The notes: generated by a model not told the origin, from the sequence alone. DNA of 64,000 nt from JAUHWL01 sp964416385 (GCA_964416385.1 CAYQDW010000007.1:3669-67668), one strand, 5' to 3'. Shown: positions 7,872 to 17,926, numbered from the stretch's first letter. A program made the numbers and translations.

Positions 7872-7906
7872 ATGTTTCAAAATATGTGCCGAAGGTGATC
7901 AGTTGA

Positions 7907-10420
7907 TTATTCAGACGCCTCTGCTTGGTTTGTACTTTCTCCTGTAACTTCAGCATCTGTTGTATCTTCTATAACCTCTTCTTCTGCTGCAGGAACTTTT
8001 GTTACGCTTGCAATAGCATCACTACCTTTAATATTTATGAGTTTTACGCCTTGCGTTGCACGGCCTACTACACGCAAATCGTTTACACCCATTCTAATCA
8101 TCACACCACTGCGGTTTATAATAATTAAATCGTCTGTATCCGTTACGCTTTTTATAGCCACTAAATAGCCAGTTTTATCAGTGATGTTAATGGTTTTTAC
8201 GCCTTTACCACCCCGGTTGGTCACTCGGTAATCATCTAGCGATGAACGCTTTCCGAAGCCCTTTTCTGAGACTACGAGTACATCTTCTTGATCGCCTTCA
8301 ACGCAAATCATACCCACAACTTCATCATTTTCATCAGCCATATTTATACCACGCACCCCAGAGGCGCCACGCCCCATGGGGCGCACTTTCTGTTCTGGGA
8401 ATCTTATGGCTTTTCCAGATTTTATAGCAAGCATGATGTCATGATTACCGTTGGTTAATCGTGCTTCTAAAAGGGTGTCACCTTCGCGCACATTTACTGC
8501 GATAATTCCGTTAGCACGCGGTCTGCTATACGCTTCTAAGGTGGTCTTTTTAATTATACCCTTTTTGGTTGCAAGTACGATGTAATGATTATTAATATAA
8601 TCTTCATCTTTTAGGTTGAGCACATTAATAAAGGCCAAAACCTTATCGTCTTGCTCAATATTTATCAAGTTTTGTATTGGTCTTCCTTTAGAAATGCGTG
8701 AGCCTTCTGGAATTTCATATACGCGAAGCCAGAAGCATCTACCCTGTTCTGTGAAAAATAAAATATAGTTATGGTTGGTAGCCACAAAGATCTGTTCAAT
8801 AAAATCTTCGTCTCTGGTAGAGGCAGCCTTTGAACCTACACCTCCCCTATTCTGCTTTCTGTATTCTGATAATGAGGTGCGTTTAATATATCCGTGATGT
8901 GAAATAGTAATAACCACTTCTTCATCAGCAATCATATCTTCAATGCTTACATCGCCACCGGCATATTCTATTTCAGTTCTGCGCTCGTCACCATATTTGT
9001 CTCTAATCTCTTCTAGCTCTTCCTTAATAATCTTCATCCGCAACTCATAGTTCTCAAGAATCTCTTTTAAGTAGGCTATGGTTTGCATGAGCGCCTCATA
9101 CTCTTCTTTAATTTTATCACGCTCTAGTCCGGTTAGCTTCTGTAAACGCAAATCCAAAATAGCCTTTGCCTGAATCTCACTCAAGTTAAAGCTGGACATC
9201 AAGCCGTTTTTAGCTTCTTCGGGCGTTGCACTGCCTCTAATCAGACTAATAACTTCATCTAAGTGATCAATAGCAATTAATAAACCTTCTAAGATGTGGG
9301 CGCGCTTTTCTGCTTGCGCCAGTTCATATTTGGTTCTTCGCACCACAACATCATGTCTGTGGTCTACGAAATGGCGCACCAAATCTTTAAGATTTAAAAG
9401 CTCTGGCCTACCATTAACTAAGGCGATATTGTTTACACTAAACGATGTTTGAAGTGCTGTGTACTTATATAATTTATTGAGAACGACATTGGGCACCGCA
9501 TCGCGCTTCAACACATAAACTACGCGCATGCCTTTACGATCACTTTCATCACGTATATCGGCAATGCCTTCTAGTTTCTTTTCATTTACCAAGTCAGCCG
9601 TTTTTTTGATCATTTCGGCCTTATTCACCTGGTAGGGAATCTCGGTAACAATGATACATTCTCTGCCTTTCACTTCTTCAATGACTGCCTTGGCCCGCAT
9701 GACTATACGCCCACGTCCGGTATGAAAAGCATCTTTTACACCTTCATAACCGTAGATTATACCACCCGTTGGAAAATCAGGAGCTTTGATATGCGCCATA
9801 AGACCATCAACATCAATATCATTGTTATCAATGTAGGCGTTTATAGCGTTTATAGATTCAGTAAGGTTGTGAGGTGGCATATTGGTAGCCATACCTACGG
9901 CAATACCAGATGCACCGTTCACCAACAAGTTAGGAATACGTGTTGGTAAAACAACGGGTTCTTCTAAGCTATCGTCAAAATTGAGTTGATGATCTACCGT
10001 ATCTTTTTCTATATCGGTGAGCATTTCTTCTGCAATCTTGCGCAACCTCACCTCTGTATAACGCATAGCCGCAGGGCTATCACCATCAACTGAGCCAAAG
10101 TTTCCTTGACCGTCTACCAGCATGTAACGCAAACTCCATTCTTGCGCCATCCGCACCATTGTATCATAAACGGAGCTATCACCGTGTGGGTGAAACTTAC
10201 CGAGAACCTCACCCACAATACGTGCAGATTTCTTGTATGGGCGATTAGACATCACCCCCAACTCACTCATACCATATAATACACGTCTGTGTACAGGCTT
10301 TAAACCATCTCTAACATCTGGTAATGCACGAGAAACAATAACCGACATCGAATAATCGATGTAGGATGATTTCATCTCTTCTTCTATGTTTACAGGAATA
10401 ATACGTTCTCCTTCAGCCAT
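7907..10420 (-). CDS. gyrA: DNA gyrase subunit A
   Basis: 837 residues, normal for Bacteroidota GyrA. The breakage-reunion domain starts at once (RIIPVNIEEEMKSSYIDYSMSVIVSRALPDVRDGLKPVHRR split motif); the active-site tyrosine is Tyr121 in AAMRYTEVRL. The quinolone-contact positions equivalent to E. coli Ser83 and Asp87 are Ser82 and Asp86 (HPHGDSSVYD), i.e. the susceptible-type residues. The C-terminal six-bladed DNA-wrapping domain has degenerate GyrA-box repeats (QNRGGVG, TNRGGKG), and the tail after residue 815 is acidic. It forms A2B2 gyrase with GyrB encoded elsewhere. It is divergent from clpC, with about 246 nt between starts. Confidence 0.98.
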   Translation of the reverse strand: MAEGERIIPVNIEEEMKSSYIDYSMSVIVSRALPDVRDGLKPVHRRVLYGMSELGVMSNRPYKKSARIVGEVLGKFHPHGDSSVYDTMVRMAQEWSLRYMLVDGQGNFGSVDGDSPAAMRYTEVRLRKIAEEMLTDIEKDTVDHQLNFDDSLEEPVVLPTRIPNLLVNGASGIAVGMATNMPPHNLTESINAINAYIDNNDIDVDGLMAHIKAPDFPTGGIIYGYEGVKDAFHTGRGRIVMRAKAVIEEVKGRECIIVTEIPYQVNKAEMIKKTADLVNEKKLEGIADIRDESDRKGMRVVYVLKRDAVPNVVLNKLYKYTALQTSFSVNNIALVNGRPELLNLKDLVRHFVDHRHDVVVRRTKYELAQAEKRAHILEGLLIAIDHLDEVISLIRGSATPEEAKNGLMSSFNLSEIQAKAILDLRLQKLTGLERDKIKEEYEALMQTIAYLKEILENYELRMKIIKEELEEIRDKYGDERRTEIEYAGGDVSIEDMIADEEVVITISHHGYIKRTSLSEYRKQNRGGVGSKAASTRDEDFIEQIFVATNHNYILFFTEQGRCFWLRVYEIPEGSRISKGRPIQNLINIEQDDKVLAFINVLNLKDEDYINNHYIVLATKKGIIKKTTLEAYSRPRANGIIAVNVREGDTLLEARLTNGNHDIMLAIKSGKAIRFPEQKVRPMGRGASGVRGINMADENDEVVGMICVEGDQEDVLVVSEKGFGKRSSLDDYRVTNRGGKGVKTINITDKTGYLVAIKSVTDTDDLIIINRSGVMIRMGVNDLRVVGRATQGVKLINIKGSDAIASVTKVPAAEEEVIEDTTDAEVTGESTNQAEASE

Positions 10421-10467
10421 ATTGTCAGTCTTTAAAATATACTAGTGTGCAGATTTTGCATTGGAGC

Positions 10468-10475
10468 CAAAAATA
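10468..10475 (-). promoter_or_regulatory. candidate -7 element for gyrA
   Basis: TATTTTTG on the minus strand fits TAnnTTTG exactly, 47 nt before the gyrA ATG. No good -33 element at the usual spacing. Confidence 0.4.
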
Positions 10476-10567
10476 ACGGTTAAGATGTGTTGTGCAGTAG
10501 ATAGAACAACAGACATAGCGTAACTTTTACACAAAATTCTGTGGATAAAAAGGATGACATAAAAGAT

Positions 10568-10597
10568 TTTGTCAGTTGGTATGAAACGATAACTTTG
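10568..10597 (+). promoter_or_regulatory. clpC promoter (TTTG-N18-TAACTTTG)
   Basis: TTTG at 10568-10571 and TAACTTTG at 10590-10597 are separated by 18 nt, the best complete Bacteroidota-type promoter in the window. It predicts transcription from about 10603 and a leader of about 64 nt. It also shows that the in-frame GTG at 10541 cannot be the start of clpC. Confidence 0.72.
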
Positions 10598-10666
10598 ATT
10601 GCAAACCAAAGTGGCACGTTTTTCGTTCTCTTTGGGAGTCACATAGAACAAATAGAAAGAACTAGC

Positions 10667-13237
10667 ATGGATGAAAATTTCTCACCTCGGGTTCGTGAGG
10701 TTATAGGATACAGCAAAGAAGAGGCAATGCGCTTGGGTCATGATTATATTGGTACTGAGCATCTTATGCTGGGGATGATTCGCGAAGGCGAAGGCAGCGC
10801 CATTCAAATACTAGAAGGTTTAGGTGTAAACGTGAAGCAGATTCGAAATAAAATTGAAGCCATCAGCTCACCTAATGATGGCAGACAGATTTCTCAGAAA
10901 AAGAATTTACCGCTTACGCGCCAGGCCGAAAAAGCGCTAAAAACCACCTTTTTAGAGGCTAAATTGTTTCAGAGCACACTTATCCGCACACCACATTTAT
11001 TATTGTGCATTTTACGCAATGAAGATGATCCCATTACCCGTTTGTTAAAACAAGAAGGTATTGATTACGAAGGCGTAAAGCATGAGTTTCAGGCACATTA
11101 TCTAACAGAAGAAGAAAAAGGCACCTCCCCTAAAGCTGATTTACCTTTTGACGATGATGACGAATACGAAAACAAGGGTAACAGCGGAAGCGGCAATTTT
11201 GCATCTTCTCAACGCGGTAAAGCTGCAGAATCTGGAAAAAGCAGAACACCCGTTTTAGACAATTTTGGTCGCGATTTAACCAAATTGGCGGAAGAAAATA
11301 AGTTAGACCCAGTTGTAGGGCGAGAAAAAGAAATTGAACGCGTTTCTCAAATTTTAAGCAGGCGCAAAAAGAACAACCCACTTTTAATTGGTGAGCCAGG
11401 CGTTGGTAAAAGTGCTATTGCCGAAGGTTTGGCGCTACGGATCATTAAAAAGAAAGTAAGTCGTGTGCTCTTTAACAAGCGCGTGGTAACTTTAGACCTA
11501 GCAAGTTTAGTTGCGGGCACAAAATATCGCGGACAGTTTGAAGAGCGGATGAAAGCGCTCATGAATGAATTGGAGAAGAATGACGACATTATTCTCTTTA
11601 TAGATGAACTACATACCATCGTTGGTGCTGGTGGTGCTACTGGCAGTTTAGATGCCAGCAACATGTTTAAACCCGCACTGGCGCGTGGCGAAATCCAATG
11701 TATTGGCGCCACCACGTTAGATGAATACAGACAGTTTATTGAGAAGGATGGGGCGTTGGAAAGACGCTTTCAAAAGGTGATGGTTGAACCTACTACAGCT
11801 GATGAAACCATCCAAATCTTGAACAATATAAAAGATCGTTATGAAGACCACCACAACGTAGTTTACACAGATGATGCCATAAAGGCTTGTGTAAGTTTAA
11901 CGCAGCGGTATGTTAGCGACAGACACTTACCAGACAAAGCAATAGATGCTTTAGATGAAGCAGGAAGTAGAGTTCACATTACCAGTATAAAGGTACCCCA
12001 AGAAATAATTGACTTAGAAACCCAATTAGAAGAGGTTCGTCTTGAGAAAATAAATGTGGTAAAAAAGCAGCGCTATGAAGAAGCTGCTAAACTTCGTGAT
12101 GACGAAAAGACTATTGAAGAACGATTGGCTACCGCGCAAAAACGCTGGGAAGAGGACGTTAAACTTAACCGTGAAACGGTAACAGAAGAAAACGTAGCTG
12201 AAGTTATTGCTATGATGACGGGTATACCAGTGCAGCGTGTAGCGCAGCAAGAAAGTGACCGTCTAAGCAAAATGGCTGATGAATTGCAAACACGCGTCAT
12301 CGGTCAAAACGAGGCTGTGAAGAAAGTAGTTAAGGCTATTCAACGCAACCGCGCTGGTTTAAAAGACCCTAATAAACCCATTGGCTCTTTTATTTTCTTA
12401 GGGCCAACAGGTGTTGGTAAAACACAGCTTGCTAAAGAATTAGCCAAAACACTTTTTGATAGTGAAGACGCGCTCATCAGAATTGACATGAGTGAGTACA
12501 TGGAGAAATTCTCTATTTCCCGTTTGGTAGGTGCGCCTCCGGGCTATGTAGGGTATGAAGAAGGCGGCCAGCTTACTGAAAAAGTAAGGCGCAAACCCTA
12601 TGCTGTAGTATTGCTAGATGAAATTGAAAAGGCACATCCTGATGTTTTTAACATCTTGTTGCAGGCCTTGGATGATGGCATTATGACGGATAGTTTGGGC
12701 CGTAGGGTAGATTTTAAGAATACCATCATCATCATGACCTCTAATATCGGCTCGCGCCAGCTTAAAGACTTTGGTACCGGAGTTGGTTTTGGTACAAAAA
12801 CACGTGCCGAAAACACCAATGAAATTGCAAAAGGCGTTATTGAAAACGCACTTAAAAAAGCTTTTGCGCCCGAGTTTTTAAACCGCATTGATGATGTAGT
12901 GCTCTTTAATGCTTTAGAAAAAGAGGATATAAATAAGATTATCGATCTTGAATTGGCTAAACTCTATAAGCGCATTACAGAACTTGGTTATACAATGCAG
13001 CTAAGCGATGAAGCTAAAGATTACTTGGCAGACAAGGGTTTTGACCAGCAATTTGGCGCTCGTCCTTTAGCACGTGCAATACAGCGCTATGTTGAAGATC
13101 CGCTTGCCGAAGAAATCATTAATAGTAAGGTTAATGAAGGTGATATCATCAAAATAAATCTCAACAAAGAAAAAGAAGAACTTACCATTGAGATTGTTCC
13201 CGGTGCAGTAGAAACGGGCTCTGCCGAGAAAGCCTAA
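10667..13237 (+). CDS. clpC: ATP-dependent Clp protease ATP-binding subunit ClpC
   Basis: 856 residues from the ATG at 10667 (MDENFSPRVREVIGYS is the conserved ClpC N-terminus; a longer GTG-start frame would include the promoter). Order of domains: Clp N-domain repeat pair (1-150), acidic linker, AAA+ module 1 with Walker A GEPGVGKSA (about 242) and Walker B ILFIDELH (about 308), coiled middle domain with a UVR-like motif (KKQRYEEAAKLRDDEK, about 465), and AAA+ module 2 with Walker A GPTGVGKTQ (about 579). A VGFG loop near 706 resembles the ClpP-docking tripeptide. It unfolds substrates for ClpP. A single gene with its own promoter and terminator. Confidence 0.97.
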   Translation: MDENFSPRVREVIGYSKEEAMRLGHDYIGTEHLMLGMIREGEGSAIQILEGLGVNVKQIRNKIEAISSPNDGRQISQKKNLPLTRQAEKALKTTFLEAKLFQSTLIRTPHLLLCILRNEDDPITRLLKQEGIDYEGVKHEFQAHYLTEEEKGTSPKADLPFDDDDEYENKGNSGSGNFASSQRGKAAESGKSRTPVLDNFGRDLTKLAEENKLDPVVGREKEIERVSQILSRRKKNNPLLIGEPGVGKSAIAEGLALRIIKKKVSRVLFNKRVVTLDLASLVAGTKYRGQFEERMKALMNELEKNDDIILFIDELHTIVGAGGATGSLDASNMFKPALARGEIQCIGATTLDEYRQFIEKDGALERRFQKVMVEPTTADETIQILNNIKDRYEDHHNVVYTDDAIKACVSLTQRYVSDRHLPDKAIDALDEAGSRVHITSIKVPQEIIDLETQLEEVRLEKINVVKKQRYEEAAKLRDDEKTIEERLATAQKRWEEDVKLNRETVTEENVAEVIAMMTGIPVQRVAQQESDRLSKMADELQTRVIGQNEAVKKVVKAIQRNRAGLKDPNKPIGSFIFLGPTGVGKTQLAKELAKTLFDSEDALIRIDMSEYMEKFSISRLVGAPPGYVGYEEGGQLTEKVRRKPYAVVLLDEIEKAHPDVFNILLQALDDGIMTDSLGRRVDFKNTIIIMTSNIGSRQLKDFGTGVGFGTKTRAENTNEIAKGVIENALKKAFAPEFLNRIDDVVLFNALEKEDINKIIDLELAKLYKRITELGYTMQLSDEAKDYLADKGFDQQFGARPLARAIQRYVEDPLAEEIINSKVNEGDIIKINLNKEKEELTIEIVPGAVETGSAEKA

Positions 13238-13257
13238 TATTCTTTACACGATAACAG

Positions 13258-13291
13258 ACCCCTTTTGCATGTCATGTAAAAGGGGTTTTTT
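13258..13291 (+). terminator. Rho-independent terminator after clpC
   Basis: ACCCCTTTTGCAT (13258-13270) pairs with ATGTAAAAGGGGT (13274-13286) with one wobble, loop of 3, followed by a T run to 13291. Confidence 0.9.
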
Positions 13292-13329
13292 GTTTATTTG
13301 AAAAACAGACTACATCAAGCACATTTTGA

Positions 13330-14346
13330 ATGCCGAGAAAAGCTACCAAAAAGAAAAAGTCTAAAGGCATAAACCTAATGCCCTTTATTCTAGTCTTTGG
13401 TGGTTTAGCTACAATTTTGTCAATCTATATCGCGATAAAAGCGGCCCAAAGCGAAGAAAGGCTATTTTCATTAGCTATGCTTGCGTTGTTCGCAGGCCTG
13501 CTCTTTGAGAGTTTTATCATTTCTTCAAATTGGAAAGTTATCATCGCCACCTTCATAGGCGCCTATATTTTTAGCTTGTTTGCTTTTTTACCGGGTAGAA
13601 ATGAAGTTTCGTACATATTTGAAAAACATCTAACCATTTGGCCATATTTCTTAATTGGCGCATACGCCTTTATAACTACCATACTTCACGAGGAAAAAAT
13701 AATCCCCAAGCTAACTGAAGGGATATCGCTATTACTTTCTATTTCATTCATTTACTGGGTCTTAGATTATGGCACCAGCCTATTTGAAAACCGTTTCATA
13801 GCTACATTGGTGGGTATTGGTTTTATGCTCTCGCTCTACGCCATATTTCATGGGTTGAGTTATATCCCCTTAACAAGGACTAGTCGGCTGGTATTAAGTA
13901 TCTGGAGCACGCTAATCACTTTTGCTTTTGCCATTGATCATGCTTTTCGTGTGTTAAAAAATCCGGAAATAGAGAAAACACCTTTTTTCTCTGAAGGCAT
14001 TTATATTAGCATTCAGTACTTTTTATTGGGGGTTTCTGCTGTATATATCATTCAAAATTATCTCATGCTCGCAATTTTTATCCCCAGTAAAAATGGGCAG
14101 TATTTCAAGGATCTAAAAGACGGTTTAAACCAACATATTAAGCGCTTTTCACAAGCACAAATAAAAATCTCTCATGCACTACTCTGTATCGGCTATGCGC
14201 TTATCATTTATGGCACAAATCACCACTTTAAGCTGCTACCACGGCACACCATGATTTGGTTTGTTGTTATAAGTTTTCCGTTGATTTTTAATGGTTTGTC
14301 TAGCGTTATACAGAGGTTATTTAGACCTAAGCAAAGTGGCCTGTAA
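13330..14346 (+). CDS. polytopic membrane protein of unknown function
   Basis: 338 residues. A very basic N-terminus (MPRKATKKKKSKG) is followed by about ten hydrophobic helices in regular spacing (first at 17-36, last at about 312-330), so the N-terminus should be cytoplasmic. The soluble loops are short, and I see no catalytic motif or transporter signature. The gene stands alone between the clpC terminator and a 193-nt gap. The name 'hypothetical integral membrane protein' is all that the sequence supports. Confidence 0.8.
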   Translation: MPRKATKKKKSKGINLMPFILVFGGLATILSIYIAIKAAQSEERLFSLAMLALFAGLLFESFIISSNWKVIIATFIGAYIFSLFAFLPGRNEVSYIFEKHLTIWPYFLIGAYAFITTILHEEKIIPKLTEGISLLLSISFIYWVLDYGTSLFENRFIATLVGIGFMLSLYAIFHGLSYIPLTRTSRLVLSIWSTLITFAFAIDHAFRVLKNPEIEKTPFFSEGIYISIQYFLLGVSAVYIIQNYLMLAIFIPSKNGQYFKDLKDGLNQHIKRFSQAQIKISHALLCIGYALIIYGTNHHFKLLPRHTMIWFVVISFPLIFNGLSSVIQRLFRPKQSGL

Positions 14347-14512
14347 AAACTAAATGGGATTAGCGCCCAGCAGGGCTCTGGTTTTACAGTACAACTCAAA
14401 TAGAGCTTGCTTTTATTTGTAGGTTTATCGTATTATGATTTTGTGGGATAAGACGAGAATTGAAGAAGTTGATTTTGCGATACGGTTTATGTTCCTTTCA
14501 GGTATTTACTGA

Positions 14513-14520
14513 TACATTTG
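14513..14520 (+). promoter_or_regulatory. Bacteroidota -7 element before the 14540 gene
   Basis: TACATTTG matches TAnnTTTG exactly and lies 19 nt before the ATG at 14540. The rest of the gap 14347-14512 holds no clear structure; a 25-codon ATG frame at 14435-14512 has no supporting features. Confidence 0.6.
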
Positions 14521-14539
14521 CACCCTCAAAATTTGAAAT

Positions 14540-15085
14540 ATGATTAGCAAAGCTATACGCCTCGGATTAACGGCCATTTTAATAGGTTGGGGCATTTATC
14601 AATTTGTACTTGGCAATATCGGCAATGGTATATTCTTAATCTTGCTATCGGGTATTCCTCTTCTCTCGTATTTCAGAAATGAACGTATTCTATTGGCCTT
14701 ATGGCACATGCGCAGCAACAAATTGGATAAAGCCGAAAAGTCTCTTCTCGGCATTCGCAATCCAGAACAATCTTTAATAAAGAGCCAGCTAGCCTATTAT
14801 TACCTCCTTACCGGCATGATTGAGAGCCAGCGCGGTGTGGGTAAAGCTGAAACCATCCTCAAAAAAGCCCTAAATACGGGCTTACGCCTTAAGCAAGATC
14901 AGGCGCTCGCTAAGTTGAGCCTTGCAGGCATCGCCATCAGTAAAGGCCGCAAAAAAGAGGCTACTGTTTTGTTGGCGGATGTAAAGCGCCTAGATGAAAA
15001 AGGGGTTCTTGACGAACAGGTAAAGTTTATCAAGCAACAAATGAAAAAGGTTGGCGGCCCGCAGCAAATGCGCAGAAAGTTCTAA
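14540..15085 (+). CDS. small membrane protein with TPR-like helices
   Basis: 181 residues. Two adjacent membrane helices form the N-terminal third (about 6-22 and 27-44). After RNERILLALWHMRSNKLDKAEKSLLGI come helix pairs with TPR-like spacing (QLAYYYLLTGMIESQ, KAETILKKALNTGLRLKQDQALAKLSLAGIAISKG split repeats), and the protein ends in a basic tail (GGPQQMRRKF). Orthologs appear to be conserved in Bacteroidota without known function. It has its own -7 element and converges on the carboxypeptidase gene with 49 nt between stops. Confidence 0.82.
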   Translation: MISKAIRLGLTAILIGWGIYQFVLGNIGNGIFLILLSGIPLLSYFRNERILLALWHMRSNKLDKAEKSLLGIRNPEQSLIKSQLAYYYLLTGMIESQRGVGKAETILKKALNTGLRLKQDQALAKLSLAGIAISKGRKKEATVLLADVKRLDEKGVLDEQVKFIKQQMKKVGGPQQMRRKF

Positions 15086-15134
15086 ACCATAGTGCGCTGA
15101 CCACTAGTCTTTACTTTTTTAGTCTCATTTGTGC

Positions 15135-16823
15135 CTAGTACGCCCAGAAAATAGGGATACGCATGTGTTCCTCTTCGTAGTACGGTGTTTGACGATAAAT
15201 CCAATAGAGCTGCGCAAAATGGTTGGCTGCAAATTCGGCCTCTTCTGCCCTCTTCTTTTCAAATGCCGCTTTTATCTCAGGGTGTTCGTCCAAAAATGCA
15301 ATGGCTTTTTCTTCAAAAATGTAGCTGCTAAACCATTCTTTTTGTTGCAGATAGGTATCAAAAAAATTCCAACGGAAAAAGCTCCCCGGTGTTGTAGGCT
15401 CAAAGACTTCTAAGGTATATGGGTTTACATCAATACGGTAATCTCCGGGATAAAATGTTTCGTTAATCCATGCCTCGCGAAGCACGAAGTCTTGATGCAC
15501 AAAATGGCCTTCAAAAGGTTGCTTAGCGTAGTTGATAGATTCTACATAGTATGCTTTTACAGGCTGCTGCAGGGTAAGCGTATCCTCTAAAATTGAAATC
15601 GGCACTTTATTGGCCTTTAAGCGCGCCACTACTTTAGCTTGGCCCGCATGCATATAAAAAGCAGAAGGAATTTGAATACGATTAACAGGCTTGTAGTGTG
15701 AATAAAAGGTAGTTTTATAGAAAATAGGTTTTGCTCTATCATAACGGTACGATGGCTGGCCTGTTAAAGTGCTGGTGTAAAACTCTGCTTGATAGCCTTC
15801 GAAATCTATGGTATCTACAACAGTAGAGTCTATTTCCCACTGGCTTACATAAGCGTTGATTGCAGTTGGCTTAAATGTTTTGTAACGTTTACGAACCTGT
15901 AAAATCTCAGAAGACATGGCTTGTGTTACATTAAGGGTCTGTTGTAACGTAATCATTGTTGCCTCTACCCTTTCTTGATACGTTTTAAACATGTGCGCCT
16001 CGGCCGTAAAATTGAGCGTGTTAAATAAACCTGCATACCCACCAGAATAAATTGAAGTCACCTCAAAAGCTGCAAATCCGCTTTCTGGTGTAGTACCCCA
16101 GACATTCACATAATATTGCGTAGGCACTTCTTTATTGGTTTCATCTTTTACCTTTTTGAACCATTTTCGGCCTACTTCTTCTAAGGCCAGTGGCCATTTT
16201 TCCCAATTATATGGGATCAACGTCATGGTATATTGGTAATCGGCTCCATTGGTGCTGTGCGTATCTATAAAAACATCAGGTTCTAATTTTTGAAAAATCT
16301 CCGTAAATGATAATGCATTCTTAGAGTCGCATTTTATAAAATCACGGTTCAAATCATAATTATTGGCATTACCTCTAAACCCCTGCTCTATGGGCCCATT
16401 TTGGTTTGCGCGCGTACAGCAAGAACGATTCATACTGCCACCTAAATTATAAATGGGGATGATGTAAATACTAACCTCTGACAAGTCATTTGACGAATTA
16501 ATAAGCGTTTCAACCCAATGTAATGAAGCGTCTATACCGCAACTCTCACCAGCATGAATGCCATTTAAAATGAATACAACTGGATTTTTTCGGTTTTCCA
16601 ACGGTACAGCAGGACTACCCACTTGAATGATCGGCACTTTTTTACCAGCATCTGTTTCTAGAGAATCTGTTGCATAACGCACCCATTTAGACTGGGTCAT
16701 TAAAACTTCATAGGCCTTTATTAATTCGGTAAATGTGTATGACGAATTGTTGAGATATTTTTTTTCCAACACCTGTGCCTGTGAAAGCGTGCTCAGCAAG
16801 CATAAAAAAAGTAGTTTTTTCAT
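15135..16823 (-). CDS. secreted M14-family zinc carboxypeptidase
   Basis: 562 residues from the ATG at 16823, chosen because MKKLLFLCLLSTLSQAQ is a clean signal peptide; an in-frame ATG six codons earlier is less likely. The M14 zinc ligands are present: His90 and Glu93 in GIHAGESCG, and His189 in FIDTHSTNG; a Glu in the later TAEAHMFKTY segment can serve as catalytic base. Substrate-binding Arg/Asn are in NNYDLNRDF. Such enzymes trim C-terminal residues of peptides or peptidoglycan stems in the periplasm or outside. The protein is longer than classical carboxypeptidases, with about 230 extra C-terminal residues of unknown role. Confidence 0.9.
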   Translation of the reverse strand: MKKLLFLCLLSTLSQAQVLEKKYLNNSSYTFTELIKAYEVLMTQSKWVRYATDSLETDAGKKVPIIQVGSPAVPLENRKNPVVFILNGIHAGESCGIDASLHWVETLINSSNDLSEVSIYIIPIYNLGGSMNRSCCTRANQNGPIEQGFRGNANNYDLNRDFIKCDSKNALSFTEIFQKLEPDVFIDTHSTNGADYQYTMTLIPYNWEKWPLALEEVGRKWFKKVKDETNKEVPTQYYVNVWGTTPESGFAAFEVTSIYSGGYAGLFNTLNFTAEAHMFKTYQERVEATMITLQQTLNVTQAMSSEILQVRKRYKTFKPTAINAYVSQWEIDSTVVDTIDFEGYQAEFYTSTLTGQPSYRYDRAKPIFYKTTFYSHYKPVNRIQIPSAFYMHAGQAKVVARLKANKVPISILEDTLTLQQPVKAYYVESINYAKQPFEGHFVHQDFVLREAWINETFYPGDYRIDVNPYTLEVFEPTTPGSFFRWNFFDTYLQQKEWFSSYIFEEKAIAFLDEHPEIKAAFEKKRAEEAEFAANHFAQLYWIYRQTPYYEEEHMRIPIFWAY

Positions 16824-16880
16824 AGATATTAAAACATTCATTGCCCTTATAAGGTTAGCACAACGTTAATAAATACTATA

Positions 16881-17330
16881 ATGTATCAACTAAAACGTAC
16901 CCAATTTATAAAGACAGATATAGAACAAGCGTGGGACTTCTTTTCTTCGCCTAAGAATTTACAAGTGATTACGCCACCATATTTGGGTTTTGAAATTAAA
17001 AGCGAATTGCCTGAAAAAATGTATCCAGGCTTGTTTATTAGCTATAAAGTATCGCCACTATTTGGTATAAAGCTTAACTGGACTACAGAAATAACGCATG
17101 TACAAGAACCCTATTTTTTTGTGGATGAGCAACGCATAGGGCCCTATCGCATTTGGCACCACGAGCACCATTTTGTACAAAAAGATGGCGGCATAGAGAT
17201 GACTGATATTGTTAGTTATCAATTGCCATTTGGTTGGTTAGGTAAATTATTTCACCCGATAATTGTAGCCCCAAAACTGAATGAGATCTTCTCATTTAGA
17301 TTTAAAAAAGTAGAAGAGATATTTAAATGA
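16881..17330 (+). CDS. SRPBCC-family protein
   Basis: 149 residues with the pattern of the START/Bet v1 superfamily: MYQLKRTQFIKTDIEQAWDFFSSPKNLQVITPPYLGFEI (split across the first strand and helix) and IWHHEHHFVQKDGGIEMTDIVSYQLPFG in the central strands. The START-like subfamily is sometimes annotated as 'cell division inhibitor', which I would not adopt. It is the first of six plus-strand genes reaching to 20091, and its TGA overlaps the next ATG. It is divergent from the carboxypeptidase gene. Confidence 0.85.
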   Translation: MYQLKRTQFIKTDIEQAWDFFSSPKNLQVITPPYLGFEIKSELPEKMYPGLFISYKVSPLFGIKLNWTTEITHVQEPYFFVDEQRIGPYRIWHHEHHFVQKDGGIEMTDIVSYQLPFGWLGKLFHPIIVAPKLNEIFSFRFKKVEEIFK

Positions 17331-17926
17331 GCCATATACTCTTTGGCATAGATTACGGTAGTAAACTTAGTGGCAATACGGTGATTGCCGTACTTAATGA
17401 CAATAAGATCTATTTTTTAGACGTAGACAAAGGCGCAGACGCTGATGAATTTATCTTTCAGGCAGCACAACACTTTAAACCTGAAATTATCTTTTTAGAC
17501 GCACCACTCTCCTTGCCAGGAAGATATACGGGTAAAGGGCCTGTTGTTGACTATCATTTTAGGCAAGCTGATAGAGAGCTCAATGCCATGAGCCCAATGT
17601 TTTTGGGTGGATTAACAGCGCGTGCAATACAACTTAAAGATAGGTTAGAAAGTAGCATTTCTACGAAAGTTTACGAAACTTACCCGAAGGCCATTGCACA
17701 TAATTATCAGCTAAAAGACTACGGCAATAAAAAGCGTAAATCAAATTTAATAGCCTGCCGAACCAATATCATTGCCAAGCTTAACCCACGCTTGCTTATT
17801 GATTGCCAGGAGATAAAAACGTGGCATCATCTTGACGCCTTACTAGCGTTATACGGAGCCATGCGCTTTGTTATGGGGCAAGGCTTAACATATGGTCACG
17901 AGGAAGAAGGTTTAATTCATGTATAA
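17327..17926 (+). CDS. DUF429 domain-containing protein
   Basis: 199 residues. The start FGIDYGSKLSGNTVIAVL and the IIFLDAPLSLPGRYTG segment are the two acidic strands typical of the RNase H-like fold of DUF429; VYETYPKAIAHNYQL and HHLDALLALYGAMRF complete the family pattern. The conserved Asp residues could form a metal site, so a nuclease role is possible but unproven. It overlaps the previous gene by ATGA and is followed after 38 nt by the DUF2452 gene. Confidence 0.85.
   Translation: MSHILFGIDYGSKLSGNTVIAVLNDNKIYFLDVDKGADADEFIFQAAQHFKPEIIFLDAPLSLPGRYTGKGPVVDYHFRQADRELNAMSPMFLGGLTARAIQLKDRLESSISTKVYETYPKAIAHNYQLKDYGNKKRKSNLIACRTNIIAKLNPRLLIDCQEIKTWHHLDALLALYGAMRFVMGQGLTYGHEEEGLIHV

Noticed and set aside
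10541..10666. GTG-start N-terminal extension of clpC by 42 residues
   Set aside because: It contains the complete promoter TTTG-N18-TAACTTTG, and MDENFSPRVREVI at 10667 is the conserved ClpC start.
14435..14512. 25-codon ATG frame in the gap before the 14540 gene
   Set aside because: It ends right at the -7 element of the next gene and has no leader or conservation signal that I can see.
15129..15413. 94-residue Cys-rich plus-strand frame
   Set aside because: It is antisense to the C-terminal part of the carboxypeptidase gene and has the composition of a shadow frame.
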